Part shown: piece by piece, positions 1 through 12,600 of the stretch
Layout: the number at the start of each line of letters is the position of its first letter
How positions within the stretch are numbered: position 1 is the stretch's first letter
Source of the DNA: Triplophysa rosa
Taxonomy: Eukaryota; Chordata; Actinopteri; Cypriniformes; Nemacheilidae
DNA length: 64,000 bases
Direction: 5' to 3'
NCBI RefSeq assembly: GCF_024868665.1
Contig: NC_079892.1
Span: 2,830,857-2,894,856 of the forward strand
Program-made: the position numbers and the translations under genes
Notes under the pieces: generated by a model
What the model saw: only the letters and a program-made list of their open reading frames with translations
Database searches by the model: none
What the model was told of the DNA's origin: nothing

Positions 1-279
1 TAAACTCCTCTGGACAGAGTAAGATCATGAACATTTTATATGATTAAGTATAATTATTTACATCACTGTCAAGATCAAAAAGCTTTTTGTGGGCAAATTC
101 GTGGATGAAAAAAAAGGGTGTGTGTATTGAATTTATTTTTTCGTCTTTAATTGAATTCCTTTTTGAGTCAGAATTATATTGACATCGTCCTTTTGAAAAC
201 CCATTCGTAAATATTGGTTGTGATTGATATCTGCTGTAATTGCTTTCAACTGTAATTGACTTCTATTGTCTCTGTACAG

Positions 280-3200
280 TCCAGTGTGTGAGATCGAGGT
301 GCCCGAGCGCTTGACCGTGTCCCATGATGCCCTCAAGGCCCATGGGCTGGCACAGAGATGCAGGCAGGTGCCCATCCGCCAGGCCACCGAGCAGGAGATT
401 TTACTTGTGCACAGGTTGGTCATGACCTTACTAGATATCAGACTTCTTAACCAGCAAATCAGATTGAGTGTCCATGACAAACTATTGTGCTGGTGTTGTC
501 AGGAAACCGGCCCAGTTTATTGTTTATAGTGGATTCAACATTGACGATTTCCAGTCAGATTGATTTTGGATTAGATCTTTGCTCTTACAAGACGTGTTTT
601 GTGTCTATTCTAGTGAGGAATATCTAGAATCTGTGAAACAAACTCCCAAAATGACTGTGGAGGAGCTGATGGCCTTTACAAAGAAGTACAATGATGTCTA
701 TTTCCACCCGGTAAGTCCGTTTGCACCTCATTAAGACATGAATTGGAGATCTCACGAATGTCCTTTGCTGTATTTTTCTCTCTTATCTATCTGCAGAACA
801 TCTACCACTGTGCCAAGTTAGCCGTGGGTGCCACGCTGCAGCTGGTGGACAGCGTTATGAAGAGAGAGGTCAGAAATGGCATGGCTCTGGTGAGGTGAGC
901 ACAGAACCCAGCAGATTTACATACATCAAGACGCTTAAAGCCATTTAAAGCATGTTGCAACACTTACAGTCCTCATTGTTTTCTACTTATGCTTGCGTTT
1001 GGCTAGTCACGCATCTAGATGGCATATTGATGATTTGACCGTCGACAGCTTTGAATTTCCTTCTCTCCAGACCTCCAGGACATCACAGTCAGCGCTCGGC
1101 TGCCAACGGCTTTTGTGTGTTTAATAACGTGGCCATCGCTGCTCAATACGCTAAAACCAACTACAATCTGAACAGGTGAACAGACATTAGTGTTCTTCAT
1201 ATTTACACCTGTAATACTAGATGACAATGAGATCGGTGTCAGCCACACAGTTGAATTTGACCGTTTTTGTTTTTTTCAGGGTTTTGATTGTAGACTGGGA
1301 CGTCCATCACGGCCAGGGTGTCCAGTACTGTTTTGAGGAAGATCCAAGGTTAGTCTGGAGTTCTTCATACGGACTTTAAAATCAGACCTGCTGCCACGGT
1401 CTCAAGGTTTTTTGGGTTGCCAAACAGTGTTCTTTACCCGTCTGATCATTTTAACCAGCTGAAGGTTGATTCCTTTTTTGTTCAGCGTTCTTTATTTCTC
1501 CTGGCATCGTTACGAGCGTCAGGCCTTCTGGCCCAATCTCCCAGAATCAGACTACACCAGCGTCGGGAAGGGCAAAGGATCCGGCTTTAATGTCAACCTC
1601 CCCTGGAACAAGGCAATCACACACTTGTTAATTATTGCTCTGAAATTGCCTTTAAATAAGATGACAACACTGAGACTTAATAACAATCTCCATTTTTGGG
1701 ATTTGTATGTTTAATACGAGAAAGACACTGAAGTTGTTTTTTTCCTGCAGGTGGGGATGACCAACAGCGACTACCTCACCGCCTTCTTCCACGTTGTCTT
1801 ACCCGTGGCGTATGAGGTTTGTTCTCTCATTGGCCAGATAGGAGGTAGCATAGATATTTGTGTGTTTGGTTTGAGTCGTTTTGAAATGCTGATGTTTTAA
1901 TTCAGTTTGATCCAGAGCTGGTGCTGGTGTGTGCCGGATTCGATTCAGCCATTGGAGACCCAGAGGTAAGACACCCCTGAAAGCCCTCCGATTGTTTTCT
2001 CTGATTGGCTGAACAGGTGTGAAACTCCTTTTTATTATCAAATAACACTGATAATATTTAGAAATTGAATTGTTAATACCTGAAAATGGTTATGTTCTCG
2101 TTCAGGGTGAAATGGTGGCCACCCCTGAGATCTTTGCCCATCTCACCCAGCTGCTGATGCCTCTGGCTTCTGGCAGAATGTGTGTCGTCCTTGAGGTCAG
2201 TCATTTTCAATTAGAAAATTCAGGTTAAGTTCATTTTTAAAGTCATATTTGTTCATCTGTTTTATACTGTTTTGGTCTTTTTTCCACTTTTTAGGGTGGG
2301 TACAACCTGACTTCTCTGGCCCAATCAGTTTGCCAGACCGTCCAGACTCTTCTTGGAGATCCGGCCCCTGAACTGTCAGGACTCTCTGGCCCTTGTGAGA
2401 GGTGAGTCGGGCTGTCACTCACGTGGTGAATGCATTTTATTGGATGAGCTGGTTTGATTGACACATTGTGTTTAAACCAGGCATGACGCAACAGTGTCTG
2501 TTTCTTTGGAATTATTTCGTATTTCTGCTACTTCTGTCATGCTGAGTAGCCCCATCCACCGTGAAATATCATTGGTCCAAATCCGTCCCCCAACTGTGTA
2601 TTAAAAATGAAATACTTGTGTTTGTAATCGATTAGATCAAATATGTCCCTATTGTTTATTATTTGCATTTTTTACGTGCAAGAATGTTTTACAACGACAC
2701 ACTTTGCAGTGCTTTGGAATCTATTCAGAATCTTCGCAGAGCTCATTCATCCTACTGGAGCTGTTTTAAACACTCGGGTTAGTGTTTGTGTACTCACTTT
2801 GTAAACAATTTCCATTTTTCTTGATTTTATTTTGAAGAGATTCTGTCTTACTTGATTGGATTTGAGATCCAATACATTTTTGACTAACTTTGAGTGGGTG
2901 GCGATGCAAATTCAAGTGTTGTTTTGTCTTCTCAAGAAGATCATATGTTGAGAAATTTTAAGCTCGTCGTAACTCATTCCTGTTTTGTTTGTTGTGTTCT
3001 CAAAGAAACTAATTCAGAAGCAGACGGCAAACGTCGCAAACTGGAAGAGACTAGCGGTAACTTAAAGAAGGATGAGAAACCTTCAGCAGGGACAGAAGAC
3101 AAGACGACACAGGTTATTGTGTGGCCTGAACCCGTACCCAGATCATCGCCAGCTGTGCGCACACTTGTGGCGCCCCCTACTGATGCGGAGGTCTCACTGC

Positions 3201-4524
3201 CAGAGGGCTGCCAGCTTTTGAGGGGAATTTCCCAAACGGCAACTGAAGAAGCACAAAGAATCTGGTTTGTAGAACAACGTCAGATAAATCAGTCAAAAAA
3301 TATTAGGTATAAAACATCTTCTTTGTTATTTTATAAAAGGGAAAAAGATTTTCAAGACATAACGACAGACCAGAAGAACCTCCAGCCCCTCAGAAATATA
3401 ATTTCAGTTCTTGACCGAATAAAGAATAAAGAGGTATGTGAAATAACAACAGGTTGTGTATGTGTGTGCAGTTGTGTGTTGATGTTTGTCATATGTCTGC
3501 AGGTGCGTAACGGATGTGTCCTGGTGTCTGATCTGAATGCGTCTGTACGCTGTGCTCTTCAACACTCACTGACCCGTCTGGCTGAACGGTACAACCAACA
3601 TCTCACAATCTCACAATTTGCTTGAGATGAGTCACGACTTGCTGTTGTGTGATATTTCGAGTCCTTGTGTCTTTCTTAAAGGGTGTTGGTTGTTTTTATT
3701 GGAGATGGGACATCGCCGGTCGACACCACTGATGGGTGAGAATACTGTTATGGCATTTTTTTATATACTCTTCTTCCTCCTTCAATCATTTTATTCAGCT
3801 TTGACTTTTCAGGAAGATCTTTCTGGTCCAGATCTGCGGTGAAGACTCCGAAGAGGAAAAGTCCATGAGCCGCTTGCCCTTGTGTCTGAGAGAGGTGTGT
3901 GCTCGCACCCGGTCAACGTCTGATCTGTTGTCTTTCAGTTCTGTTTTCATGAACGCACTTTCTGCGTGTCTTTAGGGTGACGGCTTCACAGCCGCTTTCA
4001 TACAGGCAGCCCTGGGGTTGATCCTGCCTCTGGCCTATGAGTTTAACCCAGGCCTGGTGCTGGGAGTCGTGGGGTCGGGTAGTGGGAGGAGACATCTGCC
4101 ACCAGTCTGGGGTCACCTGACCGGTTTGCTCCAAGGCCTGGCGCAGGGCCGGACACTCACTTTACTGCAGGTCAAATTCTGTTTCGCGACAAAAAGTCTC
4201 TATAGAATGAATGTTGCTGACTTCTAATACTTGCAAATCATTCACAGGGTGATGATAAAGATCTGATGGAGGTAACAGTTGCTGCCCTCTCTGGTGCCCC
4301 TGTACCTCCTCTAGGGACTCTGGGGGTCCTCAGACGTGAAGATGTGGAGATGATGGAAAAGCAGAGATGCAGGCTGCAGAAGCGATGGGGTCTTCTGCGG
4401 TGTACAGGTACGTAATAGAACGTAATAGGTACGCAATTTTATGTCCTTAATGTGATTTATGTGTAAATGTGATGTCATACTAATAATTGTGTGTGTGCTT
4501 TTGTCTGAAATTTCAGAAAGCTGA
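280..4524 (+). CDS. hdac10: Histone deacetylase 10 (polyamine deacetylase), missing first coding exon
   Basis: Exons: 280-414, 614-710, 797-894, 1071-1175, 1280-1348, 1486-1612, 1751-1816, 1906-1965, 2106-2195, 2295-2401, 2710-2777, 3006-3264, 3340-3433, 3503-3588, 3682-3735, 3813-3894, 3976-4170, 4248-4407, 4517-4524 (TGA). All phases agree and give about 652 residues; the N-terminal exon lies left of the window. The catalytic domain shows [19 protein letters not shown] (active-site His pair), DWDVHHGQG (zinc Asp and His), [15 protein letters not shown] (zinc Asp plus the Glu gatekeeper that favours acetylated polyamines) and LEGGYNL (catalytic Tyr). A variable linker, exon 3006-3264, joins it to the C-terminal pseudo-deacetylase domain, as in other HDAC10 proteins. 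The family deacetylates N8-acetylspermidine, mainly in the cytosol. The intron after 1612 begins GC rather than GT. The 75-nt intron 3265-3339 is in frame and stop-free; I treat it as an intron because removing it restores the family spacing. Confidence 0.96.
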
Positions 4525-4597
4525 AGAAAACCTCTTGGAATATGAACCGATCTTTGTCGCGTGAAAAAAAATTATATACTTTTTACTTTTGAATGGC

Positions 4598-4603
4598 ATT
4601 AAA
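4598..4603 (+). terminator. Candidate hdac10 polyadenylation signal (ATTAAA)
   Basis: ATTAAA lies about 75 bases after the hdac10 stop and is followed by a T-rich stretch, as expected downstream of a cleavage site. No earlier AATAAA or ATTAAA is seen after the stop. Confidence 0.5.
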
Positions 4604-4902
4604 AAATATATTTTTTTTAGTGTTGGCAATTTTTTTACCATTGTGTGGGTGTATGTGTAAGGGTGTGTCTCAAGATATAACTGTCCAATATATTTAGAAG
4701 AAGAGTCATACTTCCTGTTTTACTCCTGCTTTAAGGCTATTAAAGGTCTGCTTTCTGTTAAATTTCCCTCCACCACAGCCTACAGTGAAAACAGTGAGTT
4801 AAAAAAGTTGTTAAATATTGAAATGTAAATATAATTCTTTTGTCAAACAATACTTTTTATATATTTAGATTTGTTATAGATTGTGATAATCACAATCATA
4901 TT

Positions 4903-5333
4903 TGTGACCCTGGATCACAAAACCAGTCTTAAGTAGCACGGGAACATTTTCAGTAAAAGACAAAAATACATTGTGTGGGTCAAAATGATCGATTTTTCTT
5001 TTATGCCAAAAATCATTAGGATATTAAGTAAAGATCATGTTCCATGAAGATATTTTGTAAATTTCCTACCTTAAATATATAAAAACTTTATTTTTGTGAG
5101 TGGATGGTCTGCCACAGTGCCCGATTAACAACTTCAAAGGCAATTTTCTCAATATTTTGATTTTTTGCGCTCTCAGATTCCAGAGTTTAAACGGTTGTAT
5201 CTCAGCCAGATGTTGTCCTGTTCTAACAACTCGTATATCTATAGAAAGTTTATTTATTCAGCTTTCAGATTATGTAAAAATCTCAAATTCAAAAAATTGA
5301 CCCATAAGACTGGTTTTGTTGTGCAGGGTCACA
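4903..5333. mobile_element. Non-autonomous DNA transposon with terminal inverted repeats (TGTGACCCTG)
   Basis: The left end TGTGACCCTGGATCACAAAA and the reverse complement of the right end TGTGACCCTGCACAACAAAA are near-identical, and both continue into CCAGTCTTA. The interior is AT-rich and has no transposase. The ends resemble a high-copy fish MITE family I recognise but cannot name with certainty. It lies in the hdac10-parvb spacer. Confidence 0.8.
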
Positions 5334-5789
5334 TGTATAATTAATAGGTGTTGTTAGTGTCGTTAATATTACAGAAATATAATGAAAACAAAACTTGTCT
5401 CATTCATGTTTTTATGTTTTTCCACTTATAAAGTGTATGTGATATAGTTCCACATGGTCAGGGTTTGTTTTATTTATCCAGTGTATGTGTGGTGTGGTGG
5501 GTTTGGTCGTGTTTGTGTGGTCTGACACAGCAGGTGGTATTAAATCTCCTGGGATGCCTGCGGAATTGTATTGTTTTGTCCACCAGGTGGCGCTTCGCGG
5601 CTCAGCGACACCCAACCTCCGTTGAACTTCATTCAAATTTTAGGCCGTTTTTTCGAAATAGGGTTGAAAATTGAGACATATATTAATTTCAATGTTTCTG
5701 TGCTATAATTATTTTATAATGAAAGCTAACTGAAATCCGATTCAGCAATCTCTCTTCAAGTAATCTCGAACGACTGTGGTTTGTTCAAA
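5334..5789. other. hdac10-parvb spacer, no recognised gene
   Basis: AT-rich spacer with no recognisable coding exon. Base composition becomes less AT-rich towards 5570-5800, before the short ORF at 5790 and the parvb start at 6045, so promoter elements may lie here. No TATA box stands out. Confidence 0.4.
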
Positions 5790-5879
5790 ATGGCCGGCGA
5801 TGAGAAAAGTAACAGATACCGCGTGATACCGCAATTTCAGGTTAAACAAACAAACAAACCGAAAAAGGTATCTCAGTAG
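5790..5879 (+). CDS. Short ORF or possible first exon upstream of parvb (29 codons)
   Basis: An ATG in good context (AAAATGGCCGGC, also a good YY1-type match) opens a 29-codon frame beginning MAGDEKSNRYRVIPQFQ and ending at TAG 5877-5879. Two possible donors lie inside it: CAG|GTTAAA at 5840/5841 and AAG|GTATCT at 5867/5868. Both leave phase 0, whereas parvb exon 2 needs phase 1, so it is not a simple alternative parvb start. It could be a uORF, a first exon of another transcript, or chance. I do not recognise the peptide. Confidence 0.25.
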   Translation: MAGDEKSNRYRVIPQFQVKQTNKPKKVSQ

Positions 5880-6044
5880 TTTTAATACGCGTTTAAACAA
5901 AAAAGAATAACTTGCGCATAAAATGCAATTTAATATTTAGCGGAATATCGTCTGCATAATTAGTGATGAACTTCTGGTCTCTAAGCCCCGCCCACTTTAA
6001 GACGCATCCTTTCATTTCTCTGACTGAAGCCGCAGCGGAGCGGG

Positions 6045-6637
6045 ATGGCCACGAATCCGACAAGATCATCCGGACAGCCGGGGAAAATGAAGAAGGACGA
6101 GTCGCTCCTCGGGAAACTGGGAGGAACGTTAGGTCGCAAAAAGAAGCCAAAACAAGGTAAATTCACCTGGAATAGAAAATATTAATTTAATAAGAAAATC
6201 ACACGACATCATGTTTAATATGTTATTATCGCTGTCCATGGTGCTGCATTGGGTCAATATATGATGCGTGTCTAAAAAGTGCGTCATATGTGAACAATTG
6301 ATCTGTTATTTTTATTATTAGGCCTACATTGCATTTATGTAAAAAAAAATGTAGCTGGGTCTGATCAATATATAGGTCAAGTTTTCTGAAGGTTGTGATT
6401 GGCCAGCATCATATCAGTATAAGTCAACGTGCTGATGTCTGGGACAGAAATAGACAGGAATTCAACATATCCAGATAAGAATAAAACAGATTTTCCCATT
6501 CTGTGGAGCTGTTTGTTCCTTAACAAAGTTGTAAGGGTTGAAAATCAGTGTCTGGATTCACAGTTGTTATCCTGAGCTATTTTAGATGAAACTTACCCCC
6601 TCTCAAGTCTTCATTTGTGTAAACAGCTGTTCATTTA

Positions 6638-6672
<35 letters not shown>

Positions 6673-9600
6673 ATTTGTCATTCCATTCCTTTGTGTTTGT
6701 TTGAGGAACAGAGACATGTGCTTGTTTTGTACTGTTGTAAACTTAAGACAGTGACACTGAAGTGGATTCAGTTTAGGTCAGTTTAGATGTATTCGTGCAT
6801 TGTGTTTCCACCAAAATGTTTGAAACTTGAATAAATGCAAACATTTTTCTTAAGAAATGATACATTTCACTTATATGACATGCAAGTCATATGAGTGGTT
6901 TCACATTGATTCGTTCTATATTTTACAGACGGGGGTCTCCTTTCATGGGGGCTGCCATGCTGAGATCACATGACTAGTGATTAGGCACTTAGTGTTTTAT
7001 CAAACTCTTTCAGTTATGGAATAAACAAATCATGTATGAACATGGTGACATCTAGTGACATATAATAATAATCTTTTTCTTTTTTTTATTAGTTTAAACT
7101 GCTTTTGTTTGTGCTTTTGACTTTATTATTTTTATTGGAATGAAAAGTGCAAGATCAGTCATCAAATTATTTATCTACAGATGTTTGAATAGTGTCTTTC
7201 AGTTGAGTGATTTGGTCCATGTATCTTTGGTTTGCTTTGTTTCCTTGAGTGAAGAATGAGGTCAGTAGCGCCACCCAGAGGACACTTATTGGCACTGAAT
7301 AAAAAGTGCAGGAACCTCACAGTAGTTTTCATGACTGACAGAAAAACCACAACTTTATCATCCATGTTCTGCAGAAGTTCATATCATAAAACCCTCAGAT
7401 ATATTAAAAGGAAGTGTGTGTGTGTGAGATACTGAGTAACTAACTACTGAATGTTCTCTTTATTTGTTTATTGTCACATTCCCTGAGACTTTAGTTCAGA
7501 CTCCTCAAGAGAACCGGTTCAAGTAAGTTTGACTTCTTTCTATTTGAAGTTGACGTTTAGCATCAGTGACGAATGCTGAGTTGTGTCATAGTGCATTGAA
7601 ATAGTTTGACTAGAATAAAAGCTTAAATTAGAAGGCAGAAGTTTGGTTTATCTAGAATATGCAGCAAGACCGGACACTGGATATCATTCACACACAGTTG
7701 AGCATTGGCTTATTGCTGTTACAAAACTAAGGAAACAGCAGCATGAAAAGACACCGACGTTTAATAAGCAGTGACATTTATTATGCATTAAAATCAATAT
7801 ACACAATTATTCAAATAGTTTGCGTTTGCTATAGCAAAGGAAACAAAGTAATATAACGATCAATTTAATAGGATAAATCGGAGACTGTGTGTAATTGTGG
7901 ACTCTATGTAATGTTGTAGATCCTCCTGTAATGTGACACAATAGCTGTGTCTCGTTTCGTAAGGCTGCGGTCCAAAGTCTCATCCTCTAACACTGGGTTC
8001 ACACCAAATGCGAATTAAGCGTTTTGCGCGAGTAAATTATATACAAAGTCAATGCAAAGATGCGTACAGATGCGAATCGTGCGGCGCGATTGCCGCGAAC
8101 AAGCATCAATATTGTCTTCTGCGAAGGTTGAAAATATTTGTCATTTCGCGTCACTCACGCGAAAATAACGAACTTTTCCCACGAGTAATAAAGAGCGTGG
8201 AACGCGATTGTTCGCGTTTGGTGTGAACCCAGGATAAAGAATGCGATATACAGAGGATTCTCAACTTATGCTGTGTTCACACCAAATGCGAATTAAGCGA
8301 TTTGCGCGAGTAAATGACATACAAAGTCAATGCAAAGACGCGTATAGACGCGAAACGCGTAATTCGCGTTTGGTGTGAACCCAGTGTTAAGGCCATTGCA
8401 CACTGAGTCCGAAATTTGCGTCCGAAATTTGCGTACGTTGAAAAATAAATACGACCTCATGTGTATCACATTTACACACTGCCTCCGATAGTTTCATCCG
8501 TCATAAATTTTCTGCGTTTTTCGCATCCGTAGCAAGCATTTTGACAATTCAGAGACACCGTACAAACGAGCGCCAAATACGAAAATTTTGGAATGTATGT
8601 GCAAAGACCTTTAAAATTAAACGAGACGTCCTTCATATACTGGCAGAAAAGGAAACAGGAAGTACCACGTAAAAAGTTGGTTACTTTACTCCAAACAATG
8701 CCAAAAGAGTTAAACAAATGTACCATTTTGCCTTACTGTTTTAAAACATTTAAAAACAACAAAATACTTGTAAACCTATTCACTACATATGCCTGCTAAG
8801 ATAAAAAAAAACGTGACACAAATTGTAAACTGTTAACATTTAAACACCACATATTTAATTGAATGGCCGACGCAAAGAATTGTGGGTTATCTCTAGCAAC
8901 GAAGGATACACCTCATGTGTCCTCCGAATTCTCGCTGAAAGTAGGTCGCATTAGAAGGGTGCATACGGAGTGTCTTTCCTGCTTTTTAGGAAACGAGACG
9001 GCCTGGATGATGTAGCAGGCTTCAAATGAGACCTCCGGAGGACGCAGCCTTCCGAAACGAGGCACAGCTAATGTATCTCTTCTCCACATACACTAGGTGT
9101 TACTCATTCGGCGTCTCTCGTTTCTCACTCGAGCATCCTCGTGCTCCCAGAAATAAATATAGCTATATTTAAGATGGCTCTCATTCTCTCTGACCGGACT
9201 GGGTCGGTATTTTTATCTGCTTTGTAATAAATAACTTTCCCCCCCCACACACAGCAGTGTGTGTATTGATTTCCGGGGAAGTGTTTGTTGTGTTGGGTTT
9301 GTGTTGTTCTGTCTTTAATCTCACTGCAGTCCCTGGTCTGATCGGCAGCTTTTTACTAATTGATTTCTACATGAAGGTTTCCAAGAATTAGGCCTGCAAA
9401 GCTTTTACTGGCAGATTTATTTCTTCCCAAGAAAGACCGAACTAAATGAATTACATGATTAATCATATTAGGAAAGATTCATTAATGCTGCAGAGTAGTT
9501 CAGAAATTCCAAACAGATGTTCATCATAATTTCAGAATATATTTCAATCAGAATATCTAATTCATCCCAAAAGAAAGAAATAGCACACTGTATGATATCT

Positions 9601-12600
9601 CAATTGTTTCTCATAGACATCAATGAGATTAAATGGACAGCAATGGAAACTTTGCTTAATTTTCATTTGCGTCTCAGATATTCTCACAAACGTCTCTGTC
9701 ATTAGAGTTTGAGAAGAGATGTCAACAATGTCTCAAACTGAGCTCAGATTTGTCAAGTCTGCAATCTAAAAGTCAATGTTATTGAAGATATGAATTTAAA
9801 CATTTCTCATCAGATTTACCCAAATCCAGATTATTTTACCTACACAATCTACATTCATTTGACACCTCCGTGCTCTTATTTAGCAGAAGCATCTGAGACT
9901 AAATTGATACTTAAATAAAACCCAACTGAGAACTGAGGAATCATTTTCCTCTGGGATCTGATCTATGGAAAAGACAAACATTTGACGCTAAACTCCCGCT
10001 CAGGTCGGCCACTCATCGCCAGCCTGGTCTCAGTGAAACAGGAGCAGTGAGGGTGGGGGGTTTGTAAGAGACAGAAATAACACGTGATGACGCGGGGGCC
10101 GGTGCTGTAGCCGCGCTGGCGACCCCTCTAACTCGCAAACACACTCGCCACTAAAACTCAGCACGGGGACATTACTGGGATCCAGTGCTGTTTAACTGGA
10201 CATGGCTGGTCTGCTGTGTGGAACGAAGAGAAGAAAACAAGGTAGATTATACTAAGAGCTCTGTCATATGGGATACATCTATATGGCTGATATCTATCTA
10301 TGGCTTTTAAATGATGTCTATAGTGCAGCCTTGAAATATGTCTTAATACACATTCATTTTTGTGTTGTTTTTTTATGACAAATACTGTACATATTTAATG
10401 TAGTTTGTAATATATTTATGTTTGAATGCAAATGTGTTGCAAACTTACATGTACGGTAATATTGTTATTGAGTATGTGTAGCATTTGTTAAAGTGAAGTT
10501 TTTAATATAGTAGCAGGTAATATTGTTCATTTTTCTCGTTTTGCTCTTTATACTGTAAACACGGGTTTGTACTTGTATATGGACGCAACTGTAATTCTGA
10601 GATACAGTGGCACGTTTGGAGTCCCTGAGGAGAAACGCACAATTATGATATAAATCTGGACTGTTATCTCGCAGGAAACACAGATCGAGCGGGAGATGCA
10701 TGCAGACGCTTTGTAGTGCTGTGCTGATCTGTAGGGTGGATGAAAAACTGTGAATGTAAAACTGTCCCATTGGAGCTGAAATGTTTATGTGTCAGTTAAA
10801 TCAGGGCTTAAAGTCCCAGAGAAATTAAAAATGACAATTTCTAATTTTACATGAAATTTTGCAGCATTTATTGTAAATTTTTCATCAGTGTGGTTCATTC
10901 TCTTTTCAAAATTAATGTACCCTCATAATCTTCAGTTAAAATCTGAAAATGCACGTTTGTCCTGTAGTGACTCTCCATCTCAAATGACGCATGTTAGACG
11001 GCTTGGGCGGAGCATCTGTTAACTCCTCCCCTTCAAGTGTCAATCTACTACCAGTTCCATTTCAGAGCGCAATGACTGTTTTTAACCGTCCAATCAAATC
11101 GCAGTGGAAAAACACAAGCTACGCCCACCATTTTTCTCATTCGAAATTCCATTTTACTCGGAAACGTGTACAGTAACTTCCGCTTCACGGGCACTTTAAA
11201 GGAATAGTTCACCTAGAAATAAATATTCTGTCGCCATTTATTTACTCTTCATGTAGTTTAAAACCTGTTAAACTCTTTAATTCAGTGGAACACAAAAGAA
11301 GATATTTTGAGAAATGTCTCAGTGGTTTTGTGTTCCTACAATGGAAGTCAATGGGGGCCAATGTTGTTTGGTTGCCAACGTTCTTCAAAGTATCTTCTTT
11401 TGCATTCTTCAGAAGAAAGAAAGTCCTACAGGTTTAAAAAGACGTGAGCGTGAATAAATGACGAACACATTTTTTTTTTTGGTGAACTGTCCCTTTAAGA
11501 TGGTTGTGCTGAGCAATACACTTATTTTCTATTTTATTTTTTATACAAGGCAGGTCACCCATCTCAGTGGCCGCCATGTTTGGATCACATGACCAGCCGT
11601 AACTCCCATAAAACCCTCGCTAAAACAAATAAGGGACATACACCTGCAAATAAGATATTGCTGATGCTTTAATCCAAAGTCACTTACAGTGCATTGAAGA
11701 TATACATTTTATTTGTGTTGTTCCCCACTGATCTCAGTACTGTTTATACAGTTAAACTGTATTAACAAAAAAATGAAGAGAAAAAACCAAACCCTATCCA
11801 GTTTGTATGTGTTTATATTGGGTGTGGTGGCGTACAGACGCAACGCCATCTGATGTTGTCAGTTCTGGTTAGATGTGACCTATGATGACTGCACTTCCGT
11901 TTGTGTGGAAGTGAACTTTCTGAAGAAGCATCAGATCACCGGTCGAGTGATAAATGAAGTAATGATCTGCCGGAGGAAGAGAGAGAGAGAGAGTCTGGTT
12001 AATTACTGCAAAACTAATCCACTCATTGAAACAGCCAGACCCGCTGCTATTGATTTAACTATAACATCACGTGTCGTGTGACATGTTCTGTCCATCGCAA
12101 ACCTCATCTGTTGATCATGTTGAAGAATGTACACATTTCCAAAATGTTTTTGTTGTTTGTGTGTTTAGTGAGTGACCTTCAGGAGGAGGGCAAGAACGCC
12201 ATCAATGCTCCTCTCCTTCATGCCGGCGATGAGCTGCTCCCAGAGGACACGCTGCTGGGTAACATCTTCAAACCATCCTTTTAAAGCTCTCATTCCTCCT
12301 CACCACTAGATGTCAGATTAAATTGAGATTTATTGGAGACTTCAAATCGTTGAAATCAAAGTTTGCAATGAAATGAATAAACATGTCTCGAGTTCTTCTT
12401 AGACCAAGAGCTCCGGGGAGTCTCAGAGTCATTCTGTGGTTGTGTCTTGGGTGTGGGGTTACTTCTCATTTCCTCCACGTCTCTGAGTCAGAGGACTGGA
12501 CATATTTACCCACACCCTTGAGAGACGTGTCCAACATGCTTATCTCTGAAGAAAGTATGTATTAAAGCACATGTATGTGGGTTTAAGAATGTCGTCTATG

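Larger units (their letters stand above)
7942..9070. mobile_element. Composite DNA transposon with nested short elements
   Basis: The left end TAGCTGTGTCTCGTTTCG and the reverse complement of the right end TAGCTGTGCCTCGTTTCG match and continue into a shared GGCTGCG block, so these are terminal inverted repeats of one element about 1.1 kb long. At least two smaller palindromic elements (7993-8232 and 8271-8384) sit inside it. The central part (about 8395-9000) repeats CCGAAATTTGCG words and has no transposase frame. It lies in parvb intron 1. Confidence 0.65.

Noticed and set aside
1..279. First coding exon of hdac10 inside the window
   Set aside because: No segment encodes the expected N-terminal start before the acceptor at 279, and no suitable ATG with a donor is present, so it must lie to the left.
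2894..3625. 243-codon continuous frame as a separate gene
   Set aside because: It is three hdac10 exons (3006-3264, 3340-3433, 3503-3588) read through two in-frame introns.
7482..7522. Possible extra parvb exon (TTAGTTCAG then ACTCCTCAAGAGAACCG, donor GTTCAA or GTAAGT)
   Set aside because: Acceptor and donor look usable, but including it breaks the direct junction from exon 1 (phase 1) to VSDLQEEG, which matches human exactly. No family residue fits.
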